A stretch of 64,000 bases of DNA from Hymenobacter aquaticus (GCF_004765605.1 NZ_SRLC01000002.1:1054001-1118000), one strand, 5' to 3'. Shown: positions 49,096 to 58,068, counted from the stretch's first letter. Made by a program: numbers and translations. The notes: generated from the letters alone by a model not told the origin.

Positions 49096-49908
49096 TTAGA
49101 TTACCAGACCACCGGCGCGGGACGAAGCCAGTACTTCATCCTTGGTCAGAATTTCGTCGAACGCAGCGGCAGCATCCGTGGCGCTGTAGGGCGTGGGCAG
49201 CTGCTTGGTCAGGTCGTAGCCGGCCTGCGTAACGTTGCTTTCCGGAATAGCACCGGTGTACACGGGACCCAGGGGCTCTGGCAGGCTCGAGTCGGAAGCG
49301 GGAATCCAGGGGCTCTGGCCGCGCATGGTGCGGATGTGGGCCGCGTGACGCGCTTCTACCGAGTGAATCTGGAGCGCAACCTGGAGCAGGCTGGTAGCAC
49401 CGGCCATCTGGCCCATCAGGGCGCCGGCCTGGCCTTTATAAGCCCGTACGCCGGTGTCTTCCAAGGCCTGAGCTACTACCAGCTGGGTAGTATAGTCGGC
49501 GGGGAACTTGGCGGGGTTGAATTTCTTGCCGGTTACGGGCGTGCCTTTCAGCGCGGTAATCGTGTCGCTCAACAGCTTTACGTGGGCCGTTTCGTGCTTT
49601 TTGATCAGGGCAATGGCGCCGGCGGGAGCCCCGGCGGGCACCTGGTTGGCGGCAATCATCTTGGCGTAGAAGTCCTCTTCCAGCAGCTCCAGGGTCAGGG
49701 CGTAGTTGAGTACGTCAATAACCGAAGTGGAAGTGGTCTGGCCGTAGGCTTTCTGGAACAGCGAAGCTACGAAAACCGGGGCGGCAGCCAGAGCGCCTTT
49801 CTTAGCGGTGTCGCCGAGGGTTTTGAAAACGGCGCGGCGAGAGTCGAAGCGGCCCAGCACGTCAGAATCTACCTCCGACAGTTGCTCAATGATGCGAAAT
49901 ATGTTCAT
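49096..49908 (-). CDS. Exported ferritin-like protein, pair 1 member B
   Basis: 270 aa. Same layout as gene 2B: RFDSRRAVFKTLGDTAKKG region, hydrophobic stretch, then YALTLELLEEDFYAKMIAAN, KKHETAHVKLLSDTITAL, LEDTGVRAYKGQAGALMGQ and HSVEARHAAHIRTMRGQ. It starts 28 bp after gene 1A. The two B proteins are clear paralogues, supporting duplication of the whole pair. No partner enzyme is visible. Confidence 0.82.
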   Translation of the reverse strand: MNIFRIIEQLSEVDSDVLGRFDSRRAVFKTLGDTAKKGALAAAPVFVASLFQKAYGQTTSTSVIDVLNYALTLELLEEDFYAKMIAANQVPAGAPAGAIALIKKHETAHVKLLSDTITALKGTPVTGKKFNPAKFPADYTTQLVVAQALEDTGVRAYKGQAGALMGQMAGATSLLQVALQIHSVEARHAAHIRTMRGQSPWIPASDSSLPEPLGPVYTGAIPESNVTQAGYDLTKQLPTPYSATDAAAAFDEILTKDEVLASSRAGGLVI

Positions 49909-49936
49909 GATAAGGAGTCGTTAAACGGAGGAGAAA

Positions 49937-50653
49937 CTATTTGCCCACGCTGGCGGCGTCCAGCTTTTCTTTGATGAAGCCCTGGGCGGCGTTGATAACG
50001 TCGACGGGCTCCATGGCTTTGTCCAGGCCCGAGCCGTCCACGATGGAGTCGTCGGCGAAAGAGCCGTTGGAGAGCAGGTCGCGCACGTAAGCAGCGTGAC
50101 GGGCCTCCACCGATACAATCTGCCCGGCAATAACCAGGTAGGCGGCAGTTTTGAGGTATTTACCGGCGCCGTTGTAAGCGGCTACGCCCAGGTCCTCGAA
50201 CGTACGGGCCGTTTCGAGCACCGACTGGCGGCTGGTAAAGGTGATTTTCGAGAAGTCGGGCGTCAAGTCCTGCACCGGCGTAGCCTTGGCCACGTTTACA
50301 ATAGCCGCCTTCAGGAAGTCGCGGTGAATGGCTTCGTGGGCGGCTACTTGCTTGAAGTAATCCAGCTCACCGGTTTTGAAGTCCGTAGCGGGAGTTTTTA
50401 CTACGGCGGCGTAGAAAGCGGCTTCGAGTTGCTCCAGGGCATAGGCGTAGTTGAGCACGCCCACGTCGCCGGAACCCAGGCTGATGCCGTTGGGCGTTAC
50501 CGAGTCGTCGTCGTCGCTGCAGCCCGAGAGGAGCAGGGCCGTGGCACCAGCCGTAGCACCGGCGTACATGAAGAAGGAGCGTCGCTTAATCGGCACATAG
50601 AGAGGCTGGGCAAAACCGGCCTCATCCCCGCTGGAGTTGATGATCTTGGACAT
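49937..50653 (-). CDS. Ferritin-like Tat lipoprotein, pair 1 member A
   Basis: 238 aa from ATG 50653, which is preferred over 50713. Signal KRRSFFMYAGATAGATALLL with lipobox LLSGC; then VLNYAYALEQLEAAFYAAVV, AHEAIHRDFLKAAIVNV, FEDLGVAAYNGAGKYL and VSVEARHAAYVRDLLS. Paralogue of gene 2A with the same metal-binding residues. First gene of the cluster. The 250 bp upstream is AT-rich at 50805-50840 and contains no recognised promoter box. Confidence 0.83.
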   Translation of the reverse strand: MSKIINSSGDEAGFAQPLYVPIKRRSFFMYAGATAGATALLLSGCSDDDDSVTPNGISLGSGDVGVLNYAYALEQLEAAFYAAVVKTPATDFKTGELDYFKQVAAHEAIHRDFLKAAIVNVAKATPVQDLTPDFSKITFTSRQSVLETARTFEDLGVAAYNGAGKYLKTAAYLVIAGQIVSVEARHAAYVRDLLSNGSFADDSIVDGSGLDKAMEPVDVINAAQGFIKEKLDAASVGK

Positions 50654-50888
50654 GGGAGGAATAGATAAGGGTGAAAGGGAAAGTAAAGGCAAAGCGCTGC
50701 CAGCACGGCTCAAAAGCCGTTTTTTGCCGGGAGCAACCAGAAATACTGTTGGGGTTTGGCGTGATTTACGGCATCGGCCGCAGTATGGATTGCTATTGTC
50801 GATTATTTTTATTAATAGAGCAAACGATATATATCCGGGCAGTAGGGGTGCGCAACCCCGCTACCGTGCTGCGGGAGGCGTTTTTCCG

Positions 50889-50896
50889 TAGCTTTG
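50889..50896 (+). promoter_or_regulatory. Candidate -7 box for the BatD-like gene
   Basis: TAGCTTTG on the plus strand. It overlaps the TTG at 50894, arguing against that start and for an ATG at 50906 or 50918. Confidence 0.4.
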
Positions 50897-50905
50897 CTGC
50901 CTCAC

Positions 50906-52462
50906 ATGCTTCTGCGAATGCCGGTCACATTGCGTTGGTTTTTCTTGCTGTTGCTGCTTCTGCTGGCCGAAGCGGGCGCAGGATTGCAAGCGCAAACCGG
51001 TGCTGCCCCCGCCGCACCGCCCGCTGCTCCCGCGCCGGCCGCGGCCAAGTCCGCTGCCCCGGGGCAGGCCGAAGTAGTGCTGGGCCGTACCGCCTTTCCC
51101 GTCAACGACTACTTCACCATCAGCTTTCGGCTGCGGGGCGCGGCCCTGGAGCGGTATTCGCCCTTTCCGGACATTGAGGGGTTCAAGAAAAGCAGCAAGT
51201 CGAGCACCACGACCACGCGCATCGTGGGCGGCCAAACCTCCACGGAGCTGACCATTACCCAGCGCTACGCCGCCTACGCCGAGGGCGAGTTTGAGCTCAA
51301 GCCCTTCACGATGACCGTCAACGGGCTAACGATACGCTCGGCCGGGGGCAAGTTGCAGGTGCTGCCCCAGCAAGCCACGCCTCCGCCCGCGCCCGGTGGC
51401 GCCGCCGTGCAGGGCCTGGGGCTGCTCGACAAGCTGTTTGGCAAACCCAAGCCCCAGGAGTTCGTTGAGCCCCAGGACAACGCCTTTCTGGCCCTGGTGC
51501 CCGACAAAACCAGCGTCTTCGTGGGGGAAGGCGTGCACGTGGGCCTGTATTTCTACCTGACGCCCGCCGACCAGGGCCTGCTCAGCTTCTACAACTTCGG
51601 GGGCCAGCTGCCCGAGATTCTGCAGCTCATGCGGCAACGCACGGCCTGGGAAGAGCCCTTCAACGAGCAGGAAATAGTGCCCGAAACGGTGGTGACGGGC
51701 GGCAAAACCTACCTGCGCTACCGCCTCTACGAAGCTGAATACTACCCCCTGAATACCCAGCCGCTCACGTTTCCGGAAATACCGCTCCAGATGGTGAAGT
51801 ACCGGGTGGCCAAAAAGCCTGAAGCCGGCCTCGACAACCGCATGGAGGGCTTCAAAACCTACCGCACCACCGCCCGCACCATCAGCGTGAAGCCGCTGCC
51901 GCCCCACCCGCTGCGCGACCAGGTGCCGGTGGGCGACTACCATCTGCGCGAGGCCATCAACCGCACCAGCTTCCGGACCGGGCAGGCCTTCACCTATTCC
52001 TTTATCGTGGAAGGGGAAGGCAACCTGGCGGCCCTGGCCGCGCCGGTGCCCCAGCCCGTGGCGGGCGTCGAAGTGTATGGGCCCGACACCGAAACCGGCA
52101 TTACCCGGCAGGCGGGGCGAGTGGGGGGCACCAAACGGTTTCAGTACCGCCTCATTGCCCGCCGCCCCGGCGTGCTGGCCCTCGACAGCCTGCTGAGCCT
52201 GGTGTTTTTCAACCCCAGCACGGCCCGCTACGATACGCTGCGGCCCGAAGTGCGCCCCGCTGTGAAAGGCCCCGCCAGCACCACGCTGGCCTTCACGGCC
52301 CACCCCGACGACCCTTACTACCAGGACATGCTCGAATCGGCGGACAACCGGGTGCAGCGGCGCGACGCCTACGCCGAAGTGCTGCGCTACGCCAACTACA
52401 TCCTGCTGGCCCTGGGGGCGCTGGCGCTTTTCGGGTGGTGGCGCGGTGGCCGCCGGGCGTAG
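50906..52462 (+). CDS. BatD-like envelope protein
   Basis: 518 aa from ATG 50906 (ATG 50918 also possible). Signal peptide (VTLRWFFLLLLLLLAEAGAG, cleavage near LQAQ), an Ala/Pro-rich linker, Ig-like beta domains (FPVNDYFTISFRLRGAALER near 65; TELTITQRYAAYAEGEFELK near 115), a second half with FRTGQAFTYSFIVEGEGNLA near 350, and one C-terminal membrane helix (YANYILLALGALALFGWW). This matches BatD from the Bacteroides aerotolerance operon, which normally neighbours moxR, DUF58 and VWA genes. Those are absent here; a MoxR gene is 34 kb away. Confidence 0.8.
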   Translation: MLLRMPVTLRWFFLLLLLLLAEAGAGLQAQTGAAPAAPPAAPAPAAAKSAAPGQAEVVLGRTAFPVNDYFTISFRLRGAALERYSPFPDIEGFKKSSKSSTTTTRIVGGQTSTELTITQRYAAYAEGEFELKPFTMTVNGLTIRSAGGKLQVLPQQATPPPAPGGAAVQGLGLLDKLFGKPKPQEFVEPQDNAFLALVPDKTSVFVGEGVHVGLYFYLTPADQGLLSFYNFGGQLPEILQLMRQRTAWEEPFNEQEIVPETVVTGGKTYLRYRLYEAEYYPLNTQPLTFPEIPLQMVKYRVAKKPEAGLDNRMEGFKTYRTTARTISVKPLPPHPLRDQVPVGDYHLREAINRTSFRTGQAFTYSFIVEGEGNLAALAAPVPQPVAGVEVYGPDTETGITRQAGRVGGTKRFQYRLIARRPGVLALDSLLSLVFFNPSTARYDTLRPEVRPAVKGPASTTLAFTAHPDDPYYQDMLESADNRVQRRDAYAEVLRYANYILLALGALALFGWWRGGRRA

Positions 52463-52554
52463 CCGGCGCTATTTGCGGCCGCCGCCCGAGTCCTGGCGCG
52501 TAACTCAAGTTTTAACGGTTCCTTTGCGGCACCAGAACTGATTTTTTGTCTTCT

Positions 52555-53631
52555 ATGAATACGTTTGGCACTTTATTCCGCATTACCACCTTCGGCGAAT
52601 CGCACGGGCCCGGCATTGGGGTCGTGATTGACGGGTGTCCGGCGGGCATAGCGGTAGACAGCACGACGATACAGGCCGCGCTGGACCGGCGGCGGCCCGG
52701 GCAGTCGGAGCTGACCACGCCGCGCCGCGAGGCCGATCAGGTGGAAATCCTGTCGGGCATTTTTGAGGGGCAGACCACCGGCACGCCCATCGGCCTGCTG
52801 ATCCGCAACCAGGATCAGGCCAGCCACGACTACTCCCACATCGAGCACGCCTACCGCCCCTCGCACGCCGATTATACCTACGACCAGAAGTACGGCCGCC
52901 GCGACTACCGCGGCGGGGGGCGCAGCTCGGCCCGCGAAACGGCCGCCCGCGTGGCCGCCGGCGCGGTGGCCTCGCAGTTTCTGGCCCAACAGGGCATTAC
53001 GGCCCTGAGCTACGTGTCGCAGGTAGGGGCCGTGGCCGTGCCCGTGGGCTACGAGCAGCTCGACCTGGGCCTGATTGACAGCAACATGGTGCGCTGCCCC
53101 CACCCCGAAACCGCCGAACAGATGACCGAGCTGATCCGGCAGGTGCGCGACCGGCACGACACGGTGGGCGGGCTGGTGACGGGCGTGGTGCTGGGCGTGC
53201 CGGCCGGCCTCGGCGAGCCGGTCTTCGATAAGCTGCACGCCGAGCTGGGCAAGGCTATGCTGAGCATCAACGCCGTGAAGGGCTTCGAATACGGCTCCGG
53301 CTTTGCCGGCACGCTGCTGTTCGGCTCCGAGCACAACGACGCCTTCTACACCGACGAGCAGGGCGCGGTGCGCACCCGCACCAACCATTCGGGCGGCATT
53401 CAGGGCGGCATCAGCAACGGGCAGGATATTTATTTCCGGGTGGCCTTTAAGCCCGTAGCCACCATTCTGCAGCCCCAGACCACGATTAACGACCAGGGCG
53501 AGGAAATTACCCTGGCTGGCAAAGGCCGCCACGACCCCTGCGTGCTGCCCCGGGCCGTGCCCATCGTGGATGCCATGACCAACCTGGTGCTGGCCGACAT
53601 GGTGCTGCGGGCCCGGGCCAACAAGGTATAA
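52555..53631 (+). CDS. aroC: Chorismate synthase
   Basis: FMNH2-dependent last step of the shikimate pathway, making chorismate from EPSP. 358 aa from ATG 52555; NTFGTLFRITTFGESHGPGI opens the family signature. Others are RRRPGQSELTTPRREADQVE, YGRRDYRGGGRSSARETAAR and NHSGGIQGGISNGQDI, with KGRHDPCVLPRAVPIVDAM near the end. Length is standard. A TTCCTTTG sequence, one mismatch from the -7 box, precedes it. Confidence 0.97.
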   Translation: MNTFGTLFRITTFGESHGPGIGVVIDGCPAGIAVDSTTIQAALDRRRPGQSELTTPRREADQVEILSGIFEGQTTGTPIGLLIRNQDQASHDYSHIEHAYRPSHADYTYDQKYGRRDYRGGGRSSARETAARVAAGAVASQFLAQQGITALSYVSQVGAVAVPVGYEQLDLGLIDSNMVRCPHPETAEQMTELIRQVRDRHDTVGGLVTGVVLGVPAGLGEPVFDKLHAELGKAMLSINAVKGFEYGSGFAGTLLFGSEHNDAFYTDEQGAVRTRTNHSGGIQGGISNGQDIYFRVAFKPVATILQPQTTINDQGEEITLAGKGRHDPCVLPRAVPIVDAMTNLVLADMVLRARANKV

Positions 53632-53723
53632 GCCGCTGGCAAGGTGCCAATTCCGGGCCGGTGCGGGCGGCGCTGACCGTAGCGGCCGGTAAGTGAGCGT
53701 GGCCGAAACCGCCGTTCCTTGCG

Positions 53724-53731
53724 TACCTTTG
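53724..53731 (+). promoter_or_regulatory. Candidate -7 box for the Nfu-type gene
   Basis: TACCTTTG on the plus strand, about 100 nt ahead of ATG 53828. A longer frame starting at 53693 is therefore unlikely. Confidence 0.45.
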
Positions 53732-53827
53732 GAACAACTAGCCGGTGGCACGGTTTTACCGCCGCGGTTGTTACCAATAGCAACGCCATTTTCCGCGTCT
53801 TCTCTTTCGTCTCCAAGTCTTTCAAAC

Positions 53828-54454
53828 ATGGCTGATACCCTCACTTCCCCCGCTGCGCCGGTTTCCATCTACGCCGAAGCCAGCCCCAACCCCGAATCCA
53901 TGAAGTTCGTGCTCAATACCCAGCTGCTCAGCGACGGGGTGAGCGTGGATTATCCCAACGTGGAGGCCGCCGTTAATTCGCCCCTGGCCCAGGAGCTGTT
54001 CAACTTCGACTACGTGGGCCGGGTGTTTATTGCCGCCAACTTCGTGACCATCACCAAGACCTCGGACCTGACCTGGACGCACCTCATTCCCGAGCTGCGC
54101 ACCTTCCTCAAGTCGTACGTGGAAGCCGGCGGGCCGCTCTTCACCGTCGACCCCGCCGCCGAGCAGAAAGCCGCCCAGCACGCCGCCGCTACCGGCGACG
54201 CCTCCGAGCAGGACCAGCAGATCAGCCAGAAGGTTATCGACCTGCTCGAAAACTACGTGCGCCCCGCCGTGGAGCAGGATGGTGGCAATATCACCTTCCG
54301 CTCCTACAACAAGGGCGTGGTAACGGTGAACCTGCAAGGCTCGTGCTCGGGCTGCCCCTCGGCCACCGTCACGCTCAAGTCGGGCATCGAAAACCTGCTC
54401 AAGCGCATGGTGCCGGAAGTAACTGAAGTGGTAGCCGAAGGCATCACGGTATAA
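53828..54454 (+). CDS. Nfu-type iron-sulfur cluster carrier
   Basis: 208 aa. The N-terminal Nfu_N domain covers residues 10-95 (YAEASPNPESMKFVLNTQLL, FNFDYVGRVFIAANFVTITK) and the C-terminal NifU-like domain covers about 125-205, with LLENYVRPAVEQDGGNITFR and the cluster-binding GSCSGCPSATVTLKSGIENL. The CxxC pair holds a [4Fe-4S] cluster for transfer to target enzymes. The order is that of human/bacterial NFU1. Start ATG 53828 fits the domain and the -7 box. Confidence 0.93.
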   Translation: MADTLTSPAAPVSIYAEASPNPESMKFVLNTQLLSDGVSVDYPNVEAAVNSPLAQELFNFDYVGRVFIAANFVTITKTSDLTWTHLIPELRTFLKSYVEAGGPLFTVDPAAEQKAAQHAAATGDASEQDQQISQKVIDLLENYVRPAVEQDGGNITFRSYNKGVVTVNLQGSCSGCPSATVTLKSGIENLLKRMVPEVTEVVAEGITV

Positions 54455-54474
54455 GCATTGCTTCTCAACAGCAC

Positions 54475-54510
54475 AAAAAAAGCCCGGCTAGCAGTAGCCG
54501 GGCTTTTTTT
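54475..54510. terminator. Bidirectional terminator
   Basis: AAAAAAAGCCCGGCTA / TAGCCGGGCTTTTTTT hairpin between the convergent Nfu and DUF5777 genes. Confidence 0.9.
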
Positions 54511-54572
54511 GTGGTGGGGTGGCAGCAGGTGTAAAAGAAAAAAAATAAATTCTTTTACACCCCGAGCGGGCC

Positions 54573-55472
54573 CTACCGCCCTTTCACGGTGAAGGCCCGG
54601 CTCACGTTGAAGCCGAAGTAGATGTCGCCGTCGAAGAAGTTGCCGGTGGTGCGGGGCACAAACAGGCTTTCCATCATGCCCTGGGCATTGGTGACGTGCA
54701 GCTGAAACACGTGGCCCCCGGTTTCGATGTCGACGCCCGCGCCTAGGGCGTTGCGCATGTCGTCGGCGGTGGCGCCGGGCAGCAGGTAGTAGTAGTCGGC
54801 CGTAAGGGCCAGGCGCTTGGTGATTTTCTGGCGGAAGGCCGCGCCCAGGGCGTACACGTCGTTCTGGTCGCGCCGGGTGTCCACGAAGTTGCGGTGCACC
54901 AGCGTGGGCATCAGCTGCACGGAAAGGCCGGGGCTGAACTTGCGGGCAATCAGGGCCTGGTAGGTGTAGGCCCAGCGGGTGCGGGCGGGGCGCTCGGGCT
55001 CCCGAAACCGCAGGGACGTGAGGGCCGCGCTGCTGAACAAGGTCACGGAAACCGGCATGGCGTGGGCCCCGGTGCTTTGCCGCAGGGCCTTGTATTTGAG
55101 GAAGCCGTCGAACGTCTTTTCCTGGGAGCTGCGGCCGATGCCCGCCGTGAGCCGGTCGGTGAGGCCGTACTCGAAGCTTAGGCGCAGCACGGCCTGGTCG
55201 AGGCCGAAGAAGTTGTAGGCCCCGCTGTTGAGCGTGCCGAAGCGGTGCTGAATCAGGAACAGCAGCGTGCCCTGGCCCGGCGTTTCCACCGACTGCGAGT
55301 TGATGATGTGGGTGCCCTTGAAGGTGGCCTGGGTGAAGTTGGGGGCGGCCTGGGTGCTGTCGGCCTTGGCTTCCAGCTCTTGCAGCAGCTCATCCTGGGC
55401 CTGGGCGGCGTGGCCGGCGAGCAGCGCGGCCCCGAGCAGGCCCCCGGACAGAAAACGGCGGAACATATTCAT
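54573..55472 (-). CDS. DUF5777 outer-membrane beta-barrel protein
   Basis: 299 aa. Signal peptide (MNMFRRFLSGGLLGAALLAG, cleavage near AAQAQ) and a barrel-like body: FKGTHIINSQSVETPGQG, IQHRFGTLNSGAYNFFGLDQ, LTAGIGRSSQEKTFDGFLKY and DGDIYFGFNVSRAFTVKGR. This is DUF5777, repeatedly found with YceI and c-type cytochrome genes. Its ATG overlaps the YceI stop by four bases (ATGA), so it is translationally coupled. Likely a specialised outer-membrane channel or lipid-linked protein. Confidence 0.85.
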   Translation of the reverse strand: MNMFRRFLSGGLLGAALLAGHAAQAQDELLQELEAKADSTQAAPNFTQATFKGTHIINSQSVETPGQGTLLFLIQHRFGTLNSGAYNFFGLDQAVLRLSFEYGLTDRLTAGIGRSSQEKTFDGFLKYKALRQSTGAHAMPVSVTLFSSAALTSLRFREPERPARTRWAYTYQALIARKFSPGLSVQLMPTLVHRNFVDTRRDQNDVYALGAAFRQKITKRLALTADYYYLLPGATADDMRNALGAGVDIETGGHVFQLHVTNAQGMMESLFVPRTTGNFFDGDIYFGFNVSRAFTVKGR

Positions 55473-56044
55473 CGGGTGTTGGTGGCTTGCAGCGGAGCAG
55501 TGGGCGAGCAGGCAAAGGAGACGGTGACGGCCACGGATTTGGCAATATTCTCCCGGACCAGGGCCGGAATTTCGATGTCGTAGTCGGCCGGGGCCACCGA
55601 GAACTTGGCGCTGATCAGCAGGTAGTCGTCCTTCAGCTCCAGGGTGCCGGGCACTTTCACGCGGCGCTTCACCCCGTGGATGGTCAGGTCGCCTTCCACC
55701 ACCACGCTCTGCGGCCCGCCCTGGTGCAGGCTGCCCGGCTGGAAGTTGAGCACCGTGCCCGCAAACGTGGACCGGGGAAACTTGTCCGACTCCACGTAGT
55801 TCTCGTTGAAGTGCTCCTGCATCAGGGTGCGCCTGAATACGAACGACTTCATCGGGACGCTGAACGCCAGCTGGCCCGTGTTCAGATCCAGCACGCCGTT
55901 GGCCTGGGTGCTGCGGGCCTCAATGTCTTCGATGGGCGTCGCGGAGAAGAAGCTGATCAGCCCGGCGCGGGTCGAGTATTTGCCCTGGGCCCCGGCGCCG
56001 GGCAGCAAAACCAGGCTCAGGAGTACTAGCAGTAGCGTTTTCAT
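55469..56044 (-). CDS. YceI-family periplasmic lipid-binding protein
   Basis: 191 aa from ATG 56044. Signal peptide (MKTLLLVLLSLVLLPGAGAQ). The YceI lipocalin-like fold is seen in ISFFSATPIEDIEARSTQAN near residue 35, FSVPMKSFVFRRTLMQEHFN near 65 and GDLTIHGVKRRVKVPGTLEL near 125, and AKFSVAPADYDIEIPALV. YceI proteins bind polyisoprenoids or related lipids. It overlaps the next gene by four bases and follows the cytochrome-like gene by 10 bp. Confidence 0.88.
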   Translation of the reverse strand: MKTLLLVLLSLVLLPGAGAQGKYSTRAGLISFFSATPIEDIEARSTQANGVLDLNTGQLAFSVPMKSFVFRRTLMQEHFNENYVESDKFPRSTFAGTVLNFQPGSLHQGGPQSVVVEGDLTIHGVKRRVKVPGTLELKDDYLLISAKFSVAPADYDIEIPALVRENIAKSVAVTVSFACSPTAPLQATNTR

Positions 56045-56054
56045 AGCGGCGGGG

Positions 56055-56426
56055 TCAGTTGTTGGGCGCTTTATCCTCAACCCACTTTTTAATGCGGGCA
56101 ATGTCGCAGTCCGAGAGCTTGGGCAGACCCTGGGGCATGGGGTCGAAGCCGTCGGCGTGGCTCGTGACGCCCACCAGCAGGCCGTTGTCGGCGTAGCGCT
56201 TCACCTGGGCGTAGGTTTCCAGCACCACGTTGCCGGTTTGCAGCCGGCTGTTGTGGCAGCTGCGGCAGTTCTGCTCCAGAATGGGCGAAATAGTGGCGCT
56301 GTAGGTGGTGGCCGCCACTGCGCAGTCGGGCGGGGGCTGGTTTGCGAACAGCTCTTCGGCGTTGTCGTAGGCGCAACTACTGAGCATAGCCAGTCCGCCA
56401 ACCAGAAAAAGCACTGGGCGTAGCAT
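56055..56426 (-). CDS. c-type cytochrome-like lipoprotein
   Basis: 123 aa. Lipobox LSSC at residues 15-18. One haem c motif, NCRSCHNS, near residue 55, with a candidate sixth ligand Met in DPMPQGLPKLSDCDI. The fold is small, typical of DUF1549/PSCyt-type or similar one-haem domains (ISPILEQNCRSCHNSRLQTG). Predicted electron carrier at the membrane surface, in front of YceI and DUF5777 in the operon. Confidence 0.83.
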   Translation of the reverse strand: MLRPVLFLVGGLAMLSSCAYDNAEELFANQPPPDCAVAATTYSATISPILEQNCRSCHNSRLQTGNVVLETYAQVKRYADNGLLVGVTSHADGFDPMPQGLPKLSDCDIARIKKWVEDKAPNN

Positions 56427-56466
56427 ATAAAACAGGAAATAGTGGGAAGGCTGAAACGGTGGCCGG

Positions 56467-58068
56467 TTAGCGCGGGGCCGTGGGCAGTAAGCTGTATTTA
56501 AGGTTGAAAAACACGCCCGCGCTGCTGAGCTTCACCTTGCCGAAGCCCACGCCCCCCAGCGGAATCTTCACGAACGGCTCGCCCTGCGCCGACCAGCGGC
56601 CCCGCAGGCTGTGCTCGTAGCCCACCGAGAGGTTGACCACGCTCACCCAGTGGTTGGAGCCCTTGGCCAGGCTCCAGTCGCGCACCACGTACTTGCCGTT
56701 GTAGTCGTAGCCGTAGCGGTACTGCTCGTTGCGCATCAGCAGGGTGGAAAGGCCCACGGAGGCAAAGGCGGAAGCATTAGCCCGGCGCAGCACGTCGTAG
56801 CGCAGGTTGATGGGCAAATCGGTGATGTTGCAGGTGGCGTCTACCTCGTCGATGGTGAAGTAGTTGGTCCAGTAGCCCGCCGGCGGGTGGTAGTCGGAAC
56901 CCCGGGCGGCGTAGCGTTTCACCGCGCGCAGGGCCGCCACGTTTACGCGGAGCCGGTCGGTGAAGCGGTATTCGAGCTGCACGCCCAGGTTGCTGCCCAG
57001 GCCGGCCTTCTGCACCCAGCCCCCGGAACTCAGCTCCGGGGCATACAGCAGCCCGAGGCTGAAGCGGTAAGCCGGCTGCGGCCGGGACGGTTTCTCCGCA
57101 GCGGAATCAGCGGGGGCGGCTGGTGGTGGCGTAGTCGGGGGTGCTGTCGGCAAAGCCGCCGCGGCCAGAGCCGGAGTAGCGGCCGAATCCGCGTGGGTGG
57201 CTCCTGAAGTGCGGACGGGAAGGGGCTCACTCCCCGGCCGCGTAGCTGCTGCAACAGCTGCTTCAGGAGCTACCGTTTCGGCGGCCGGCCCGGTCGTTGC
57301 CGACGACGACGCGGGTGCCGGGACACTAGTGGTAGTGGATACGTTACTTGCCGCCACCGGAGCCGTGGCAGCCGGTTCGGCACTCAGCCCAGATACGCGG
57401 CCCGCCGGCCGGTTGGATTCGGTCAGGGCCAGCATGAGGGCCGGGCGGCGGTGGCGTCGCGCCGGATGGTTAGCAACGCTACGCGTCAGGGCCGTTGAAG
57501 CCGTCCGGGCCGGTTCCGAGGTCGGTTCGGTGTCGGCTGTCGTCCGGCGGGGCTTGCGCGTGGGCGTCCCGCTGCCGATGGCCAGGAAGACGGGTTTCCG
57601 AACCCGGCCGGGGCGAGTATCGGCCGGGCCCGTTGCGGCGGCCGGGGGCGTTTGCGCCGCCGCTTCACGGGTGGCCGGCGGTGCGCTAGCCGCCGCAACG
57701 GGCTGGACTAACGAGGTAGCCGGCGGTTCAGGGGGGCTTACGAGGCCGCGAGCCGCCGGCGTAGCGGCCGGACCGGGGCCGACAGTGGGTTGGGTTGATT
57801 GGGGAGTAGAAGCCAGCCGTTCGGTTACTCTCCCTGCATCGGTGGCGGGTAGCCAGCCGGGCGAAGACAAACCCAGCCACCCCAGCAGGGCTACCAGCAG
57901 CACCACCGCCTCCAGCGCGAAGATGCGCAGCACCCGCCGCTGCACGAGCTGCTCGGCGGCGGCGGCCTCCAGCTTCCGCTCCATTTGCAGCCAGGCGCTG
58001 AGGTTATATTCGTCGGGGTATTGCTCGGCGCCCCGCTGAAACAGCGCGTCAAGTTCTTCATCCGACAT
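56467..58068 (-). CDS. Membrane-anchored protein with anti-sigma-like N-terminus and outer-membrane barrel C-terminus
   Basis: 533 aa from ATG 58068, overlapping the sigma gene. N-terminal 55 residues resemble an anti-sigma or zinc-free ASD-like segment (MSDEELDALFQRGAEQYPDE), followed by one membrane helix (VLRIFALEAVVLLVALLGWL). Residues about 90-340 are Ala/Pro/Thr-rich and probably disordered. The last 190 residues look like an outer-membrane beta-barrel (FSLGLLYAPELSSGG, LGVQLEYRFTDRLRVNVAAL, SVVNLSVGYEHSLRGRWS). The long disordered part could span the periplasm. It probably regulates the sigma factor and couples it to the outer membrane. Confidence 0.75.
   Translation of the reverse strand: MSDEELDALFQRGAEQYPDEYNLSAWLQMERKLEAAAAEQLVQRRVLRIFALEAVVLLVALLGWLGLSSPGWLPATDAGRVTERLASTPQSTQPTVGPGPAATPAARGLVSPPEPPATSLVQPVAAASAPPATREAAAQTPPAAATGPADTRPGRVRKPVFLAIGSGTPTRKPRRTTADTEPTSEPARTASTALTRSVANHPARRHRRPALMLALTESNRPAGRVSGLSAEPAATAPVAASNVSTTTSVPAPASSSATTGPAAETVAPEAAVAAATRPGSEPLPVRTSGATHADSAATPALAAAALPTAPPTTPPPAAPADSAAEKPSRPQPAYRFSLGLLYAPELSSGGWVQKAGLGSNLGVQLEYRFTDRLRVNVAALRAVKRYAARGSDYHPPAGYWTNYFTIDEVDATCNITDLPINLRYDVLRRANASAFASVGLSTLLMRNEQYRYGYDYNGKYVVRDWSLAKGSNHWVSVVNLSVGYEHSLRGRWSAQGEPFVKIPLGGVGFGKVKLSSAGVFFNLKYSLLPTAPR

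Noticed and set aside
50805..50850. AT-rich stretch upstream of the ferritin-like cluster as an origin or phage attachment site
   Set aside because: Only a short run of AT with no repeats of the DnaA-box or att kind.
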